DNA from: Quadrisphaera setariae
GTDB lineage: Bacteria; Actinomycetota; Actinomycetes; Actinomycetales; Quadrisphaeraceae
DNA length: 64,000 nucleotides
Direction: 5' to 3'
Assembly (NCBI RefSeq): GCF_008041935.1
Contig: NZ_VKAC01000005.1
Location: 124,001 to 188,000, forward strand
The position numbers and the translations under genes are program-made. This document shows positions 20,388 to 32,955 of this stretch, piece by piece (positions within the stretch are counted from its first letter, which is position 1; each line of letters begins with the position of its first letter). Below the pieces are notes generated by a model that was not told the DNA's origin, did not search any database, and saw nothing but the letters and a program-made list of their open reading frames with translations.

Positions 20388-20430
20388 GATGGGCAAATCC
20401 GGAGTAATCCGGTCACGCGCTGTGCCCATC
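20388..20430 (+). promoter_or_regulatory. Inverted repeat before the first sugar transferase
   Basis: GATGGGCA at 20388-20395 is inverted at 20423-20430, and the enclosed 27 bases carry a direct repeat AATCCGG. This A/T-richer patch is the only notable element in the 158 bases between ksgA and the sugar transferase and could be an operator or leader hairpin. Confidence 0.35.
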
Positions 20431-20515
20431 CAGTAGAAGTAGTGCAGGGCTCGATGACGATGCGTCCTGGGCTCGGCTCCGCTGCGCCCCCGGCGCCTCC
20501 ACGACAGGGGATCGC

Positions 20516-22009
20516 ATGACGCTGGACGTCCATCCGGTGGCGGACACCGCGTTCGCCCTCCCCGGTCGCATCAACCGGGTCGCCAGGCCCAGCACCCACT
20601 GGGCGCCGGCGTACCAGCGCCGCGTGGTGGCCGCCGACCTCCTCGCGATCCTCGGGGCGACGCTGCTGGCGTACCTGCTGCGCTTCGGCTCCGCCCACTC
20701 CCACCCGCTGCAGAGCCTGGGGATGCTGGCCATCATCCCCGTGGCGTGGTTCGCGGCGCTGTTCGTCTTCCGCGCCTACGAGGCGCGCTTCATGGGCCTG
20801 GGCAGCGAGGAGTACGACAGGGTGCTCCGCGCGAGCATCTTCACCCTCGCCGCCGTCGGGACGACGTCGTGGGCGTTCCAGCTGGACATCGCCCGCGGCT
20901 ACGTGATCATCGCCATCCCGCTCGGCACCCTCCTCGTGCTGGTGCTGCGGTACGCGACGCGCCAGTGGCTGCACGCCCAGCGCGACCGCGGCAACCACAT
21001 GCAGTCGGTGCTCGTGGTGGGCCACCGCGAGGGCGTGCTCGCGATGGTCCGCCAGATCAGCCGCGCCAGCTACCACGGCATGCGGGTGGCCGGCGTCTGC
21101 CTGCCCCCCACCGCTTCCGGGCGGCCCGACGCCGAGGAGAAGGCGCTCGCGCTGCTCGGCGTCCCGGTGCTGGGGACCCTGGACGACGCCGCGGACGTCA
21201 GCGTGGCCGAGGGCGTCGACGCCGTGGCCGTGCTCCCCACCCCCGAGGTCGACGGCGCGTTCCTGCGCCGCCTGGGCTGGGTGCTGGAGGACACGCACGC
21301 CGAGCTGTACGTGGCGCCCGCCATCACCGAGGTGGTCGGACCGCGCGTGGCGATCCGCCCGGTGTGCGGCCTGCCGCTGCTGCACCTGGAGCGCCCCGAG
21401 CTCACCGGGTTCCGCCGCCTCGTGAAGGGCACCTTCGACAGGGTCGCCTCCGGCCTGGGCGTGCTCGTGCTGGCGCCCGTGCTCGTGGGCATCGCGCTGG
21501 CCATCAAGCTGGACAGCCGCGGGCCGGTCTTCTTCCGCCAGGAGCGCGTGGGCCTGGAGGGCCGCACCTTCGGGATGCTGAAGTTCCGCAGCATGGTGGT
21601 GGACGCCGAGGCGCGCCTGCGCGACCTCGCCGCCTCCAGCGAGGGCAACGCGGTGCTGTTCAAGATGAAGGAGGACCCGCGCGTCACGCGCGTGGGCCGG
21701 GTGCTGCGCCGCCTGTCGCTGGACGAGCTGCCCCAGCTGTTCAACGTGCTCCTCGGCCACATGTCGCTCGTGGGTCCGCGCCCGCCGCTGGCGCGCGAGG
21801 TGGCCGTCTACGGCGACGACGCTCGCCGCAAGCTGCTGGTCAAGCCGGGCCTGACGGGTCTGTGGCAGATCAACGGCCGCTCCGACCTGGACTGGGACGA
21901 GTCGGTGCGCCTGGACCTGCGCTACGTGGAGAACTGGTCGTTCGGGTTCGACTTCATGATCCTGTGGAAGACCTTCGGCGCCGTCGTCCGGAGCCGCGGC
22001 GCCTACTGA
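20516..22009 (+). CDS. Polyprenyl glycosylphosphotransferase (exopolysaccharide initiation)
   Basis: A 497-residue WbaP/CpsE-type enzyme that transfers a sugar-1-phosphate to undecaprenyl phosphate, the first step of exopolysaccharide repeat-unit assembly. Four to five membrane spans lie in the N-terminal 140 residues, then a CoA-binding-like Rossmann region, a further span (about residues 305-325) and the C-terminal bacterial sugar transferase domain with KFRSM, DELPQLFN, GPRPPL and KPGLTGLWQINGRS. AGGGG precedes the ATG. It is a close paralogue of 34713-36248, with 70 identical bases over the catalytic end. It is odd to find it between ksgA and ispE, away from the polysaccharide locus. Confidence 0.93.
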   Translation: MTLDVHPVADTAFALPGRINRVARPSTHWAPAYQRRVVAADLLAILGATLLAYLLRFGSAHSHPLQSLGMLAIIPVAWFAALFVFRAYEARFMGLGSEEYDRVLRASIFTLAAVGTTSWAFQLDIARGYVIIAIPLGTLLVLVLRYATRQWLHAQRDRGNHMQSVLVVGHREGVLAMVRQISRASYHGMRVAGVCLPPTASGRPDAEEKALALLGVPVLGTLDDAADVSVAEGVDAVAVLPTPEVDGAFLRRLGWVLEDTHAELYVAPAITEVVGPRVAIRPVCGLPLLHLERPELTGFRRLVKGTFDRVASGLGVLVLAPVLVGIALAIKLDSRGPVFFRQERVGLEGRTFGMLKFRSMVVDAEARLRDLAASSEGNAVLFKMKEDPRVTRVGRVLRRLSLDELPQLFNVLLGHMSLVGPRPPLAREVAVYGDDARRKLLVKPGLTGLWQINGRSDLDWDESVRLDLRYVENWSFGFDFMILWKTFGAVVRSRGAY

Positions 22010-22045
22010 CCCGCTCTCGGGTGAGGGGGCGAGCGCGGAGTCCCG

Positions 22046-22059
22046 TAGGGTTCGCCGGG
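22046..22059 (+). promoter_or_regulatory. Leaderless -10 box of ispE
   Basis: TAGGGT at 22046-22051 is followed after 7 bases by the GTG of ispE, so the transcript probably begins at the start codon. Confidence 0.45.
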
Positions 22060-23048
22060 TGACGGCACCGGGGGAGCGGGTGGTCGTCCGGGCCCCTGCC
22101 AAGATCAACCTCGCGCTGCGCGTCGGCGCGCTCGAGGACGACGGCTACCACGACGTGGTGAGCGTCTACCAGGCCGTCTCGGTCTTCGAGGAGGTCAGCG
22201 CCTCCCTCCCGCGCGACGGGGTGACGGGCGTGACGGTCTCGGTCCGCGGCACGGGCGCCGCCTCGACCCCGCTCGACGGCTCCAACCTCGCCGTCCGCGC
22301 CGCCCACCTCCTGGCCGAGCGCGCGGGCGTGCCCGCCGACGTCGCCCTCTCCATCCGCAAGAGCGCCCCCGTGGCCGGCGGCATGGCGGGCGGCTCCGCC
22401 GACGCCGCTGCCGCGCTGCTGGCCTGCGACCTGCTGTGGGGCACCGGCGCCGGTCGCGACGAGCTGGAGCGCATGGGCGCCGAGCTGGGCGCTGACGTGC
22501 CGTTCGCGCTCATGGGCGGCACAGCGCTGGGCGTGGGCCGCGGTGACCAGCTGACGCCGGTGCTGGCGCGCGGGGAGTTCCACTGGGTGCTGGCCCTCGC
22601 CGACGAGGGCCTGTCCACCCCGGCGGTGTACCGCGAGCGCGACCGGCTGCTCGCCGACGCCGGCGAGCAGGCCCCCGCGCTCGACGCGGAGGTGCCGGGC
22701 GGGCTGGCGCAGGCGCTGCGCAGCGGTGACGCCGCCGCGCTGGGCGCCGCGCTGGTCAACGACCTGCAGGACGCCGCCTGCTCCCTGCGCCCGGCGCTGC
22801 GCCGCGTGCTCGACCTCGGCCGCGACCACGGCACGCTCGGCTCGCTGGTCTCCGGGTCGGGGCCCACGGTGGCGCTGCTGGTGCCCGACAGGTCCGCGGC
22901 GCTGGAGCTGGCGGTGGCGCTGACGGCGTCCGGGCTGACCTCCGACGTGCGCCGGGTCACCGGGCCGGTGCACGGCGCCCGCCAGGTCGACGCCGTGGCG
23001 CCCTCCCCGTTCCACCCCTCCACGGGAGCGAACCCCACGGTGAGGTGA
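22059..23048 (+). CDS. ispE: 4-diphosphocytidyl-2-C-methyl-D-erythritol kinase
   Basis: IspE, 329 residues, a GHMP-family kinase of the non-mevalonate (MEP) isoprenoid pathway that phosphorylates the 2-hydroxyl of CDP-methylerythritol with ATP. The N-terminal APAKINLALRVG and the glycine-rich ATP loop PVAGGMAGGSADAAAAL are clear, as is the C-terminal SGSGPTVALL. The GTG start sits behind a TAGGGT box without a ribosome site. The gene follows ksgA in most actinobacteria; here a sugar transferase is inserted between them. Isoprenoids made by this pathway also supply the undecaprenyl carrier used by the polysaccharide genes. Confidence 0.95.
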   Translation: MTAPGERVVVRAPAKINLALRVGALEDDGYHDVVSVYQAVSVFEEVSASLPRDGVTGVTVSVRGTGAASTPLDGSNLAVRAAHLLAERAGVPADVALSIRKSAPVAGGMAGGSADAAAALLACDLLWGTGAGRDELERMGAELGADVPFALMGGTALGVGRGDQLTPVLARGEFHWVLALADEGLSTPAVYRERDRLLADAGEQAPALDAEVPGGLAQALRSGDAAALGAALVNDLQDAACSLRPALRRVLDLGRDHGTLGSLVSGSGPTVALLVPDRSAALELAVALTASGLTSDVRRVTGPVHGARQVDAVAPSPFHPSTGANPTVR

Positions 23049-23102
23049 CGGTGCGCTGAGCGCGCGACGGGCCCACCTGCGCGGTCGGGGAGGATGGGGG
23101 GT

Positions 23103-24965
<1,863 letters not shown>

Positions 24966-24974
24966 ACCTCCCCG

Positions 24975-25850
24975 CTAGAGGTCCAGGCCGCTGGGGCGGA
25001 ACTTCTCCTCGAGGAAGCGCGACTGCGCCTGCTGGCGCGCCACGTCGGAGCGCAGCACCGCCTCCTGCAGCTGCTCGCACCCCGTGAGGAGCAGGTCGAG
25101 CTGGGTGCGCAGCTCCTCCAGGGGCGTGCGCCCCGCCGAGTTGCGGCTGGTGCGGACGTGCTCGGCGGGCAGCGCGAGGTAGGCGTCCACGCTGTCGGGC
25201 AGGTGCTCGGTGGCGATCTTCTCGACGTCCTGGCGGACCAGCGGGTCGGCGTCCGGTTCGGCCACCTTCGCGAGCAGCGGGAAGAGCACGTCGGCGAGCT
25301 CGCTGACGAGCACCGCGTCGCGCCGCTCGAAGCGCTCGGAGGTCTCCACCCGGCGCAGCGTCCGCGACAGCGCGCGCTCGGCGGGGCTTGCTGACAGCGA
25401 CGGCGCCGGCTCGGTCGGGGCCTGCCGCTCGGAGGTCGCCGGACCGGGGGCCGCAGGGGCGCTGGCCAGCGCCGCGGGGACCTCGCTGGGGGAGACCGCC
25501 GCGGCAGCGCCGCTGCCCGCGGGGAGACCGCCGCGCGCGGCGATGTGCGCCTGGATCTGGCGCTTGCGCTCGCGCCGCAGCACCTGCCGGTGCTTCGCGT
25601 AGGCGCCGTTCGCGGCGACCCACGCGAACATCACCACGAGCGCCGCGGCCGTCCACCCCGCTGCGAACAGCGCGATCCACACGCCCAGCCACGTGAAGCG
25701 CACGACGTTGACGACCACCTCGGGAACGAACCTCCCGCTCGGCGTGGTCAGCCCGATCGGTGTGAGGGTGCGCTCGTCGATGCCGTAGCGCTCGATGTCG
25801 CGCGCCTCGGCCTCGGCGGCCTTGTCGTCGTCCTTGTCCTCCTTGCTCAC
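24975..25850 (-). CDS. Membrane protein, telA operon (XpaC-like candidate)
   Basis: A 291-residue protein with a charged start (Asp/Lys/Glu rich), two membrane spans at about residues 45-85, a basic stretch RRERKRQ, an Ala/Pro linker, and a helical C-terminal domain (about residues 160-291). That C-terminal domain is similar to the one in the adjacent gene 25864-26865 (shared pattern EHLPxxxxxYLALP, then TPxExLxxQL and a terminal FLxEKxRxSxLDL), so the two are paralogues. TelA genes are often paired with XpaC-family membrane proteins; the layout here fits, but I infer the family from context rather than from a clear motif. Third gene of the operon, 13 bases behind the second. Confidence 0.7.
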   Translation of the reverse strand: MSKEDKDDDKAAEAEARDIERYGIDERTLTPIGLTTPSGRFVPEVVVNVVRFTWLGVWIALFAAGWTAAALVVMFAWVAANGAYAKHRQVLRRERKRQIQAHIAARGGLPAGSGAAAAVSPSEVPAALASAPAAPGPATSERQAPTEPAPSLSASPAERALSRTLRRVETSERFERRDAVLVSELADVLFPLLAKVAEPDADPLVRQDVEKIATEHLPDSVDAYLALPAEHVRTSRNSAGRTPLEELRTQLDLLLTGCEQLQEAVLRSDVARQQAQSRFLEEKFRPSGLDL

Positions 25851-25863
25851 GCCGCTCCTCCGC

Positions 25864-26865
25864 TCACGAGTCCAGGTCCAGGTCCGAGCGGCGGACCTTC
25901 TCGCCGAGGAAGGCCGCCTGCACGCGCAGCTCGCGGGCGTCGTGCTCGTGCACCCTCTCAGCCACCTCCGCGAGCAGGTCCACCATCGACCGCAGCTGCG
26001 CCAGCAGCGCCTCGGCGGGCGTGGGGCCGCCGGCTGCGGTGTCGGGCACGTAGCCGGGCGGCAGCGCCAGGTACTGCCCGAGCGCGGCGGGCAGGTGCTC
26101 GCCCACCACGGCCTCCACCTCGTACAGGTCGAGCGCCGGCACCGGCCGGCCGCGGCTGGCGGCCCGGGCCAGCAGCGGCAGGGCGGCGTCGTGCACCTCG
26201 CGCACCAGGGGCAGCACCGCGGGCGGCAGGGCCGTGCCGGCGCGCGCGGCCACCTCCACCAGCTCCTCCAGCCTGAGCTGGTGCAGGGCCGCCCGCTCGG
26301 CCGGGTCCGCGGTGACCGCTCCGCCCGCCCCCGCCAGGAGGGCTGAGGACGACGACGCCCCGGTCAGCGGCGGCAGCCACGGGGCCGAGGGGTTGGGCGA
26401 CAGCGCCGCGCTGGTGCGCAGCCACCGGGGGTTCGCGACCAGGCCGTGGACCACGCCGGCGCCCCAGCCGCCACCGGCGACGAGCACGCCCAGGACGGTC
26501 GTCCACCACTCGCCGGCGGTCAGCGCGGTGACCGCCCCCGCCGACACCCCCAGGTGCACCGCCGCGGCACCGGCCCACTGCGGGCGGCGGGCCTTCCACC
26601 CGATGTACCCGAACCCCACCCACGGCAGCCCCGCCACCGGCAGCAGCAGCCACGCCGACTTCCGCGCCCGCCACCCCTGGCGGCGCGCGGCCGTGCCGAC
26701 CTGTCGGCCGACGTCCTGGCCGACCCGGCGCGCCACCTCCGCCGAGCGCGCGCGCAGCTCGGCGAGCTCCGGGCGCTCGGTGCGCGCCTGCTGGCCCGCA
26801 GGACCGGCGCCGTCAGCGCTGCCGGTGCTGCGGGTGCTGTCCGTGCCGTCAGGCGGCGTGCTCAC
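25864..26865 (-). CDS. Membrane protein, telA operon (paralogue)
   Basis: A 333-residue protein with a long polar N terminus, a helical RARSAEVARRVGQDVGRQ segment, three to four hydrophobic spans at about residues 75-150, and a helical C-terminal domain matching that of the next gene (EHLPAALGQYLALP near residue 255, and the end FLGEKVRRSDLDLDS). The GTG overlaps the telA stop by 4 bases. The shared C-terminal domain and the adjoining positions indicate duplication and then divergence of the membrane part. Function is unknown; association with TelA suggests an envelope-stress or toxic-anion role. Confidence 0.72.
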   Translation of the reverse strand: MSTPPDGTDSTRSTGSADGAGPAGQQARTERPELAELRARSAEVARRVGQDVGRQVGTAARRQGWRARKSAWLLLPVAGLPWVGFGYIGWKARRPQWAGAAAVHLGVSAGAVTALTAGEWWTTVLGVLVAGGGWGAGVVHGLVANPRWLRTSAALSPNPSAPWLPPLTGASSSSALLAGAGGAVTADPAERAALHQLRLEELVEVAARAGTALPPAVLPLVREVHDAALPLLARAASRGRPVPALDLYEVEAVVGEHLPAALGQYLALPPGYVPDTAAGGPTPAEALLAQLRSMVDLLAEVAERVHEHDARELRVQAAFLGEKVRRSDLDLDS

Positions 26866-27872
26866 GGACGGCCCCCGCCCTGGGCCGCGGCCTGGAGCCC
26901 GGAGGTGTCGACGGCGTCCACCGCGGCGAGCACCTCCTCGACGGCGCGGTGCAGCGCCTCCACGTCCACCGCGGAGCTGAGGGCGCCGACCTGGTCGAGC
27001 ACCCGCTGCTGCCGCGACAGCGCCTGCGCCACGACGACGGCGGTGCGCAGCGCCGCCACCGTGGTGGTCTGCGCCCTGTCGACCCCCTCGATGAGCTCGG
27101 CGTTGGTGCGGCGCACGAGGTCGAGCGCGAGGTGGCCCTGGGCGCTGACCGCGAGCTGCGCCTGCAGGTCCTGGTGGCGCCGCCGGACGGGGAAGAGCGC
27201 TGCGCCGGCGAGCGCGTCGGCGGCCTCCGGGTCGGTGAGCGACAGCTCGGCGACCTTCTCCTGGACGGCGGCGTCCAGGGCCCTGGCCAGCACCGCGTGC
27301 CGCGTGAGCCTGCTCCTCACGACCCGCAGCTCGGCCTCCTCCTGCTCGATGGCGGCGTTGTCGCGCCGCAGCGCGTCCTGGCCGGTGGCCAGGGCGCGGA
27401 CGATCCCGTCGAGCTGGCGCTGCGCGTCCTGGTGGTACTCGGCAGGGCGGGTGACCTGCTTCGCCCCGGGCAGCAGCCCCAGGAGGCGGCGGGGGCCGCG
27501 CGGGTCGGCACGGCCCGGGTCGAGGTCGGTGATGGTGCGGCGCAGGGCGGCCAGGGCGTCTGCCACCTGCTCCTGGGCGTCGGTCGCTGCCCCCCCGGGG
27601 CGGGACGAGGGGCGCTGCAGCAGCCGGTGGGAGACCTGGGAGGCGGCGCGCACGTCGCGCTGGCCCAGGCGGGCGACGTCGTCCAGCGTGCGCTGGAACT
27701 GAGGGCTGCGGGGGTCCGTCCTCGCGAGGTCGTCCACGAACGCGCGGGCCCGTTCGACCAGCGCCGCGCGGGTGGCGGGGTCGAGCGGGACCAGGCCAGC
27801 GGCCTCGTCCTCCGGGACGACCTCCACGGGGGCCGCGCCCAGGTCCAGCAGGCGGTCCGACGGGTCGGGCAT
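26862..27872 (-). CDS. TelA-family (toxic anion resistance) protein
   Basis: A 336-residue, almost entirely alpha-helical cytoplasmic protein of the TelA/KlaA family, linked historically to tellurite resistance and, in other bacteria, to envelope stress and antimicrobial tolerance. The family core from about residue 120 on includes [34 protein letters not shown] and the conserved RTNAELIEG region. AGGAGGAGG precedes the ATG at 27872, which settles the start against a longer open frame. First gene of a three-gene operon with two related membrane proteins. No tellurite reductase or TerD genes are nearby. Confidence 0.85.
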   Translation of the reverse strand: MPDPSDRLLDLGAAPVEVVPEDEAAGLVPLDPATRAALVERARAFVDDLARTDPRSPQFQRTLDDVARLGQRDVRAASQVSHRLLQRPSSRPGGAATDAQEQVADALAALRRTITDLDPGRADPRGPRRLLGLLPGAKQVTRPAEYHQDAQRQLDGIVRALATGQDALRRDNAAIEQEEAELRVVRSRLTRHAVLARALDAAVQEKVAELSLTDPEAADALAGAALFPVRRRHQDLQAQLAVSAQGHLALDLVRRTNAELIEGVDRAQTTTVAALRTAVVVAQALSRQQRVLDQVGALSSAVDVEALHRAVEEVLAAVDAVDTSGLQAAAQGGGRP

Positions 27873-28034
27873 CCGGAGCGACTCCTCCTCCTGCGGCGGT
27901 GGGCGGCCTGCCCCCATTGTGGACGCTGCTGGCCGCAGGCACCGAACCGACGCTCTGCCGCGCCTGGGGCCGCTCGACCCGTCCGGGCGCCGACCAGAGG
28001 AGTGGAGCTCGCCCCCGACCACCCTCTGCGCCGC

Positions 28035-28048
28035 TACGGTCATCGACT

Positions 28049-28049
<1 letters not shown>
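28035..28049 (+). promoter_or_regulatory. Leaderless -10 box of rfbA
   Basis: TACGGT lies 8 bases before the rfbA GTG in the divergent region shared with the telA operon. No ribosome binding site is present. Confidence 0.45.
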
Positions 28050-30003
<1,954 letters not shown>

Positions 30004-30039
30004 CACGGCTGACCGGCCGCTGACCGGCCGCTGAGCCCA

Positions 30040-30085
30040 GCACGACGAGAGCCCCCGGCCGGCCGGCCGGGGGCTCTCGTCGTGC
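30040..30085. terminator. Bidirectional terminator between rfbB and LCP gene
   Basis: A perfect stem of about 21 bp (30041-30060 with 30065-30084, plus the outer G-C pair) and a 4-base loop lies between two converging genes. Short T-rich ends are absent, as usual at this GC content. Confidence 0.85.
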
Positions 30086-30100
30086 CGGGGGGCTCGCCAG

Positions 30101-31222
30101 CTACCTGACGCTGTCACCGAGCCCGGCGTCCGGGTGGGCCGCCTCCCAGGCAGCGAGGTCGTCGGCCTTGACCGCCGTCCACAGCTCGGCGCCCGCGGCA
30201 GGGTCGAGGTAGACCACGGACTGCGAGCCCTCGCGCCCGGTGGCCGGTGAGGCCAGCGGAGCCTGCAGGAACGCCACGTCGTCGGTGCGCAGGTCGCGGT
30301 GGTCCAGCGCCAGGGAGAGCAGCTGCGGCTCGCCGAGGGCGTCGTCGGTGCGCACGGACGCCGCCAGCTCGCGCACCACGGCGGTGAGCTTCACGGGGTC
30401 GCTGAGCAGGTCGCGGTCCGTCGCGCCGGCGATGACCGAGCGCACCCAGTTCTGCTGGCGGCGCTCCCTGTCGAAGTCGCCGCCGGGCAGCGTCTTGCGC
30501 TGCCGCACGTACGTGAGGGCCTGCTGGCCGTCCATCACCTGGCATCCCGCCGCCACGGTGCCCAGGTGGTCGGAGACGGCCTGCGGCACGCAGATGCGCA
30601 CGCCGCCGAGCGCGTCGGTGACGCGGGCGAACCCGGAGAAGTCGATCGCCACCACGTGGTCGATGCGGACGCCGGTCAGCTGCTCCACGGTGCGCACGGC
30701 GAGCGGCGCGCCCCCGTAGGCGAACGCGGCGTTGATCTTGGTGGTGCCGTAGCCGGGCACCGGCACCCAGGAGTCGCGGGGGATGGAGACCATCGCCGCG
30801 CTGCGGCCGTCGGCGGACAGGTGGAGCACGGCGAGCGCGTCGCTGCGCTGCCCGCCGCGGGTCCAGTCCGCCTCCTGACCGGCGGGGACACCAGCGGAAC
30901 CGTCCGGACCGTCCTCGTCGGAGCCGTCGCCGTTGGCGCGGCTGTCGGACCCGATGAGCAGGATGTTCTGCGCCGTCCCGGCCGCGGCGTCCACCGACGG
31001 CCGCTCCGCGGCGGGGATGGTGGAGAACGGGTCACCGAGGTGACCGACCTCCGGCGCCGCGCGCCACAGCGCCACCGCGCCGGCCGCCAGCGCCACCACC
31101 AGCAGGCCCGCCACCACCAGCACCAGCCGGGCCCAGCGCCGCCGGCGCGGGGCCCGGGGCGCGTCCGGACGCGGGGCCAGCACCCGGTCCACCGCGTCGG
31201 GGTCGTCCTCGACGATGCTCAC
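30101..31222 (-). CDS. LytR-CpsA-Psr (LCP) family protein
   Basis: A 373-residue membrane-anchored enzyme. A basic cytoplasmic start is followed by one membrane span (about residues 30-52) and an extracellular LCP domain (about residues 80-300) with NILLIGSDSR, the QRSDALAVLHL region, SIPRDSWVPVPG and the YVRQRKTLPGGDFDRERRQQ arginine block that binds polyprenyl pyrophosphate. LCP proteins transfer lipid-linked glycopolymers to peptidoglycan. The GTG at 31222 has AGGGAG upstream. Its place among rhamnose and exopolysaccharide genes suggests that it anchors a rhamnose-containing polymer. Confidence 0.93.
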   Translation of the reverse strand: MSIVEDDPDAVDRVLAPRPDAPRAPRRRRWARLVLVVAGLLVVALAAGAVALWRAAPEVGHLGDPFSTIPAAERPSVDAAAGTAQNILLIGSDSRANGDGSDEDGPDGSAGVPAGQEADWTRGGQRSDALAVLHLSADGRSAAMVSIPRDSWVPVPGYGTTKINAAFAYGGAPLAVRTVEQLTGVRIDHVVAIDFSGFARVTDALGGVRICVPQAVSDHLGTVAAGCQVMDGQQALTYVRQRKTLPGGDFDRERRQQNWVRSVIAGATDRDLLSDPVKLTAVVRELAASVRTDDALGEPQLLSLALDHRDLRTDDVAFLQAPLASPATGREGSQSVVYLDPAAGAELWTAVKADDLAAWEAAHPDAGLGDSVR

Positions 31223-31377
31223 GGGCGGCTCCCTGCAGGCGTGCGGGAGCACCTGGTGGCGCTCCCTCCGGCAGGCACGCTAGGTCAGCGGGGGAGCCGG
31301 CCGACAGACCGTGACCGAGAGGTCACCCGACGGCGCGGCTCGCCGTGACCCGACCGGCCCACCGCTCTCAGCCGCTC

Positions 31378-32247
31378 TCAGCCGCCGAGGACGGCGGGGG
31401 CGGCGGCCTCCCAGCGCTCCGCCCAGTCACCGATGGGCTCCACACCCGCCGCCACGAGCGCCTCGTGCCCCAGCACCGACCACGCCGGCCGCGGCGCCGG
31501 CCGCGCGAACGCCTCGCTCGTCGTCGGGCTCGCCGCCGCCGGGTCCACCCCCGCCGAGGCCAGCACCGCCTGCGTGAACCCGTACCAGCTGGTCCGCCCG
31601 CTCGAGGTCGCGTGGTAGGTCCCCGCGGGTGCCCCGACCTCCAGCAGGTCCGCCACGACGCGCGCGACGTCCGCGGTCCACGTCGGCTGGCCCACCTGGT
31701 CGTCGACCACGCTCACCGCGCCGCGCTCGCGGGCGGCCCGGGCGATGGTCGTGGGGAAGCACCCCTTGCCCGCGCCGTACAGCCAGGCCGTCCGCACCAC
31801 CAGGGTGTCGGGCTGGGCCCGGCGCGCCGCCCGCTCGCCGTCGGCCTTCGTGCGCCCGTAGACCGAGCGCGGCGCCACCGGCGCGTCCTCGGCGTACGGC
31901 AGCGGTCGCCCGTCGTCGTCGAGGTCGGCCCGCCCGGAGAAGACGTAGTCGGTGGAGACGTGCACGAGCCGCGCGCCCGCGGCCGCGCAGGCCTCCCCGA
32001 GCAGCCCGGGGGCGGTGGTGTTGAGCAGCTCGGCGGCCTCGACGTCGGTCTCGGCGGCGTCGACGGCGGTGTGCGCGGTGCAGTTGACCACCGCGTCGTG
32101 GCCCGGCACCGCCGCGCGCAGCGCGGCGGCGTCGGTGACGTCGACGTCGGAGCGGCCCGCCGCGGTCACCTCGTGCCCGCGCTCGCGCAGGAGGGCCACG
32201 ACGTCCTGGCCGAGCATGCCGGCGGCGCCGGTGACGAGGACCTTCAC
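31378..32247 (-). CDS. rfbD: dTDP-4-dehydrorhamnose reductase
   Basis: RmlD/RfbD, 289 residues, the last step to dTDP-L-rhamnose. It has the Rossmann motif TGAAGMLGQD at the N terminus, HVSTDYVFSG near residue 100 and the catalytic YGRTK near residue 127. The GTG overlaps the rfbC stop. It lies on the minus strand opposite rfbAB, so the four rhamnose genes form two separate units around the LCP gene. Confidence 0.95.
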   Translation of the reverse strand: MKVLVTGAAGMLGQDVVALLRERGHEVTAAGRSDVDVTDAAALRAAVPGHDAVVNCTAHTAVDAAETDVEAAELLNTTAPGLLGEACAAAGARLVHVSTDYVFSGRADLDDDGRPLPYAEDAPVAPRSVYGRTKADGERAARRAQPDTLVVRTAWLYGAGKGCFPTTIARAARERGAVSVVDDQVGQPTWTADVARVVADLLEVGAPAGTYHATSSGRTSWYGFTQAVLASAGVDPAAASPTTSEAFARPAPRPAWSVLGHEALVAAGVEPIGDWAERWEAAAPAVLGG

Positions 32248-32900
32248 GCGCGGGCCGCCTCGTCGTCGTCGCCCTGCACCGAGGGGGCGTCGGCCGGACC
32301 GGCGTAGGCGCGAGCGGTCTCCCACACGGGCAGCAGACCCGCCTCGCGCGCCTGCGCCAGGGTCGGCGCGGCCTCGTCCTTGGTGGACAGCTCGTAGACC
32401 AGCGGCTGGCCGTCGCGCCCGTGGGTGGGCCAGGCGATGCCGATCTCCGGGTCGAGCGGGTGCACGCCGTGCTCGCCCGTGGGGTTGTAGCCGGTGGAGC
32501 ACAGGTAGGTGACGGTGGAGCCGTCGGCCAGGGAGACGAAGGCGTGGCCGAGGCCCTCGGCGATGTAGACGGCGCGCCGGTCGACGTCGTCGAGGAGCAC
32601 CGAGGTCCACTGCCCGTAGGTGGGGGAGCCGACCCGGACGTCGACGATGACGTCGAGCACCGCACCGACGGTGCAGGTGACGTACTTGGCCTGGCCGGGG
32701 GGCACGTCGGCGAAGTGCACGCCGCGCACCACGCCCGCGGCCGACACCGAGCAGTTCACCTGCGCGACGGTCAGCGGGTGGCCGATGACGTCGGCGAGGG
32801 CGTCGTTCTTGAAGGCCTCGAGGAAGGTGCCGCGGTCGTCCCCGAACTGCTTCGGGGTGATGGACCAGGCGCCGCGGAGGGGAAGGGGCTCGATCAGCAC
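32244..32900 (-). CDS. rfbC: dTDP-4-dehydrorhamnose 3,5-epimerase
   Basis: RmlC/RfbC, 218 residues, cupin-fold epimerase that converts dTDP-4-keto-6-deoxyglucose to the L-lyxo form. The catalytic histidine is in VRGVHFADVPPGQAKYV and the aspartate in the following GAVLDVIVDVR strand; SPTYGQW is also conserved. The last 25 residues are an acidic extension beyond the usual length. The GTG start at 32900 lies 8 bases after a TACCGT box, so a leaderless transcript is likely. Couples by 4-base overlap to rfbD. Confidence 0.95.
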   Translation of the reverse strand: MLIEPLPLRGAWSITPKQFGDDRGTFLEAFKNDALADVIGHPLTVAQVNCSVSAAGVVRGVHFADVPPGQAKYVTCTVGAVLDVIVDVRVGSPTYGQWTSVLLDDVDRRAVYIAEGLGHAFVSLADGSTVTYLCSTGYNPTGEHGVHPLDPEIGIAWPTHGRDGQPLVYELSTKDEAAPTLAQAREAGLLPVWETARAYAGPADAPSVQGDDDEAARA

Positions 32901-32955
32901 GCCAGCGACGGTAGCGGCGGCCTGCCCCCGCGGGCGCGGACTGCGCCCGGCCGGG

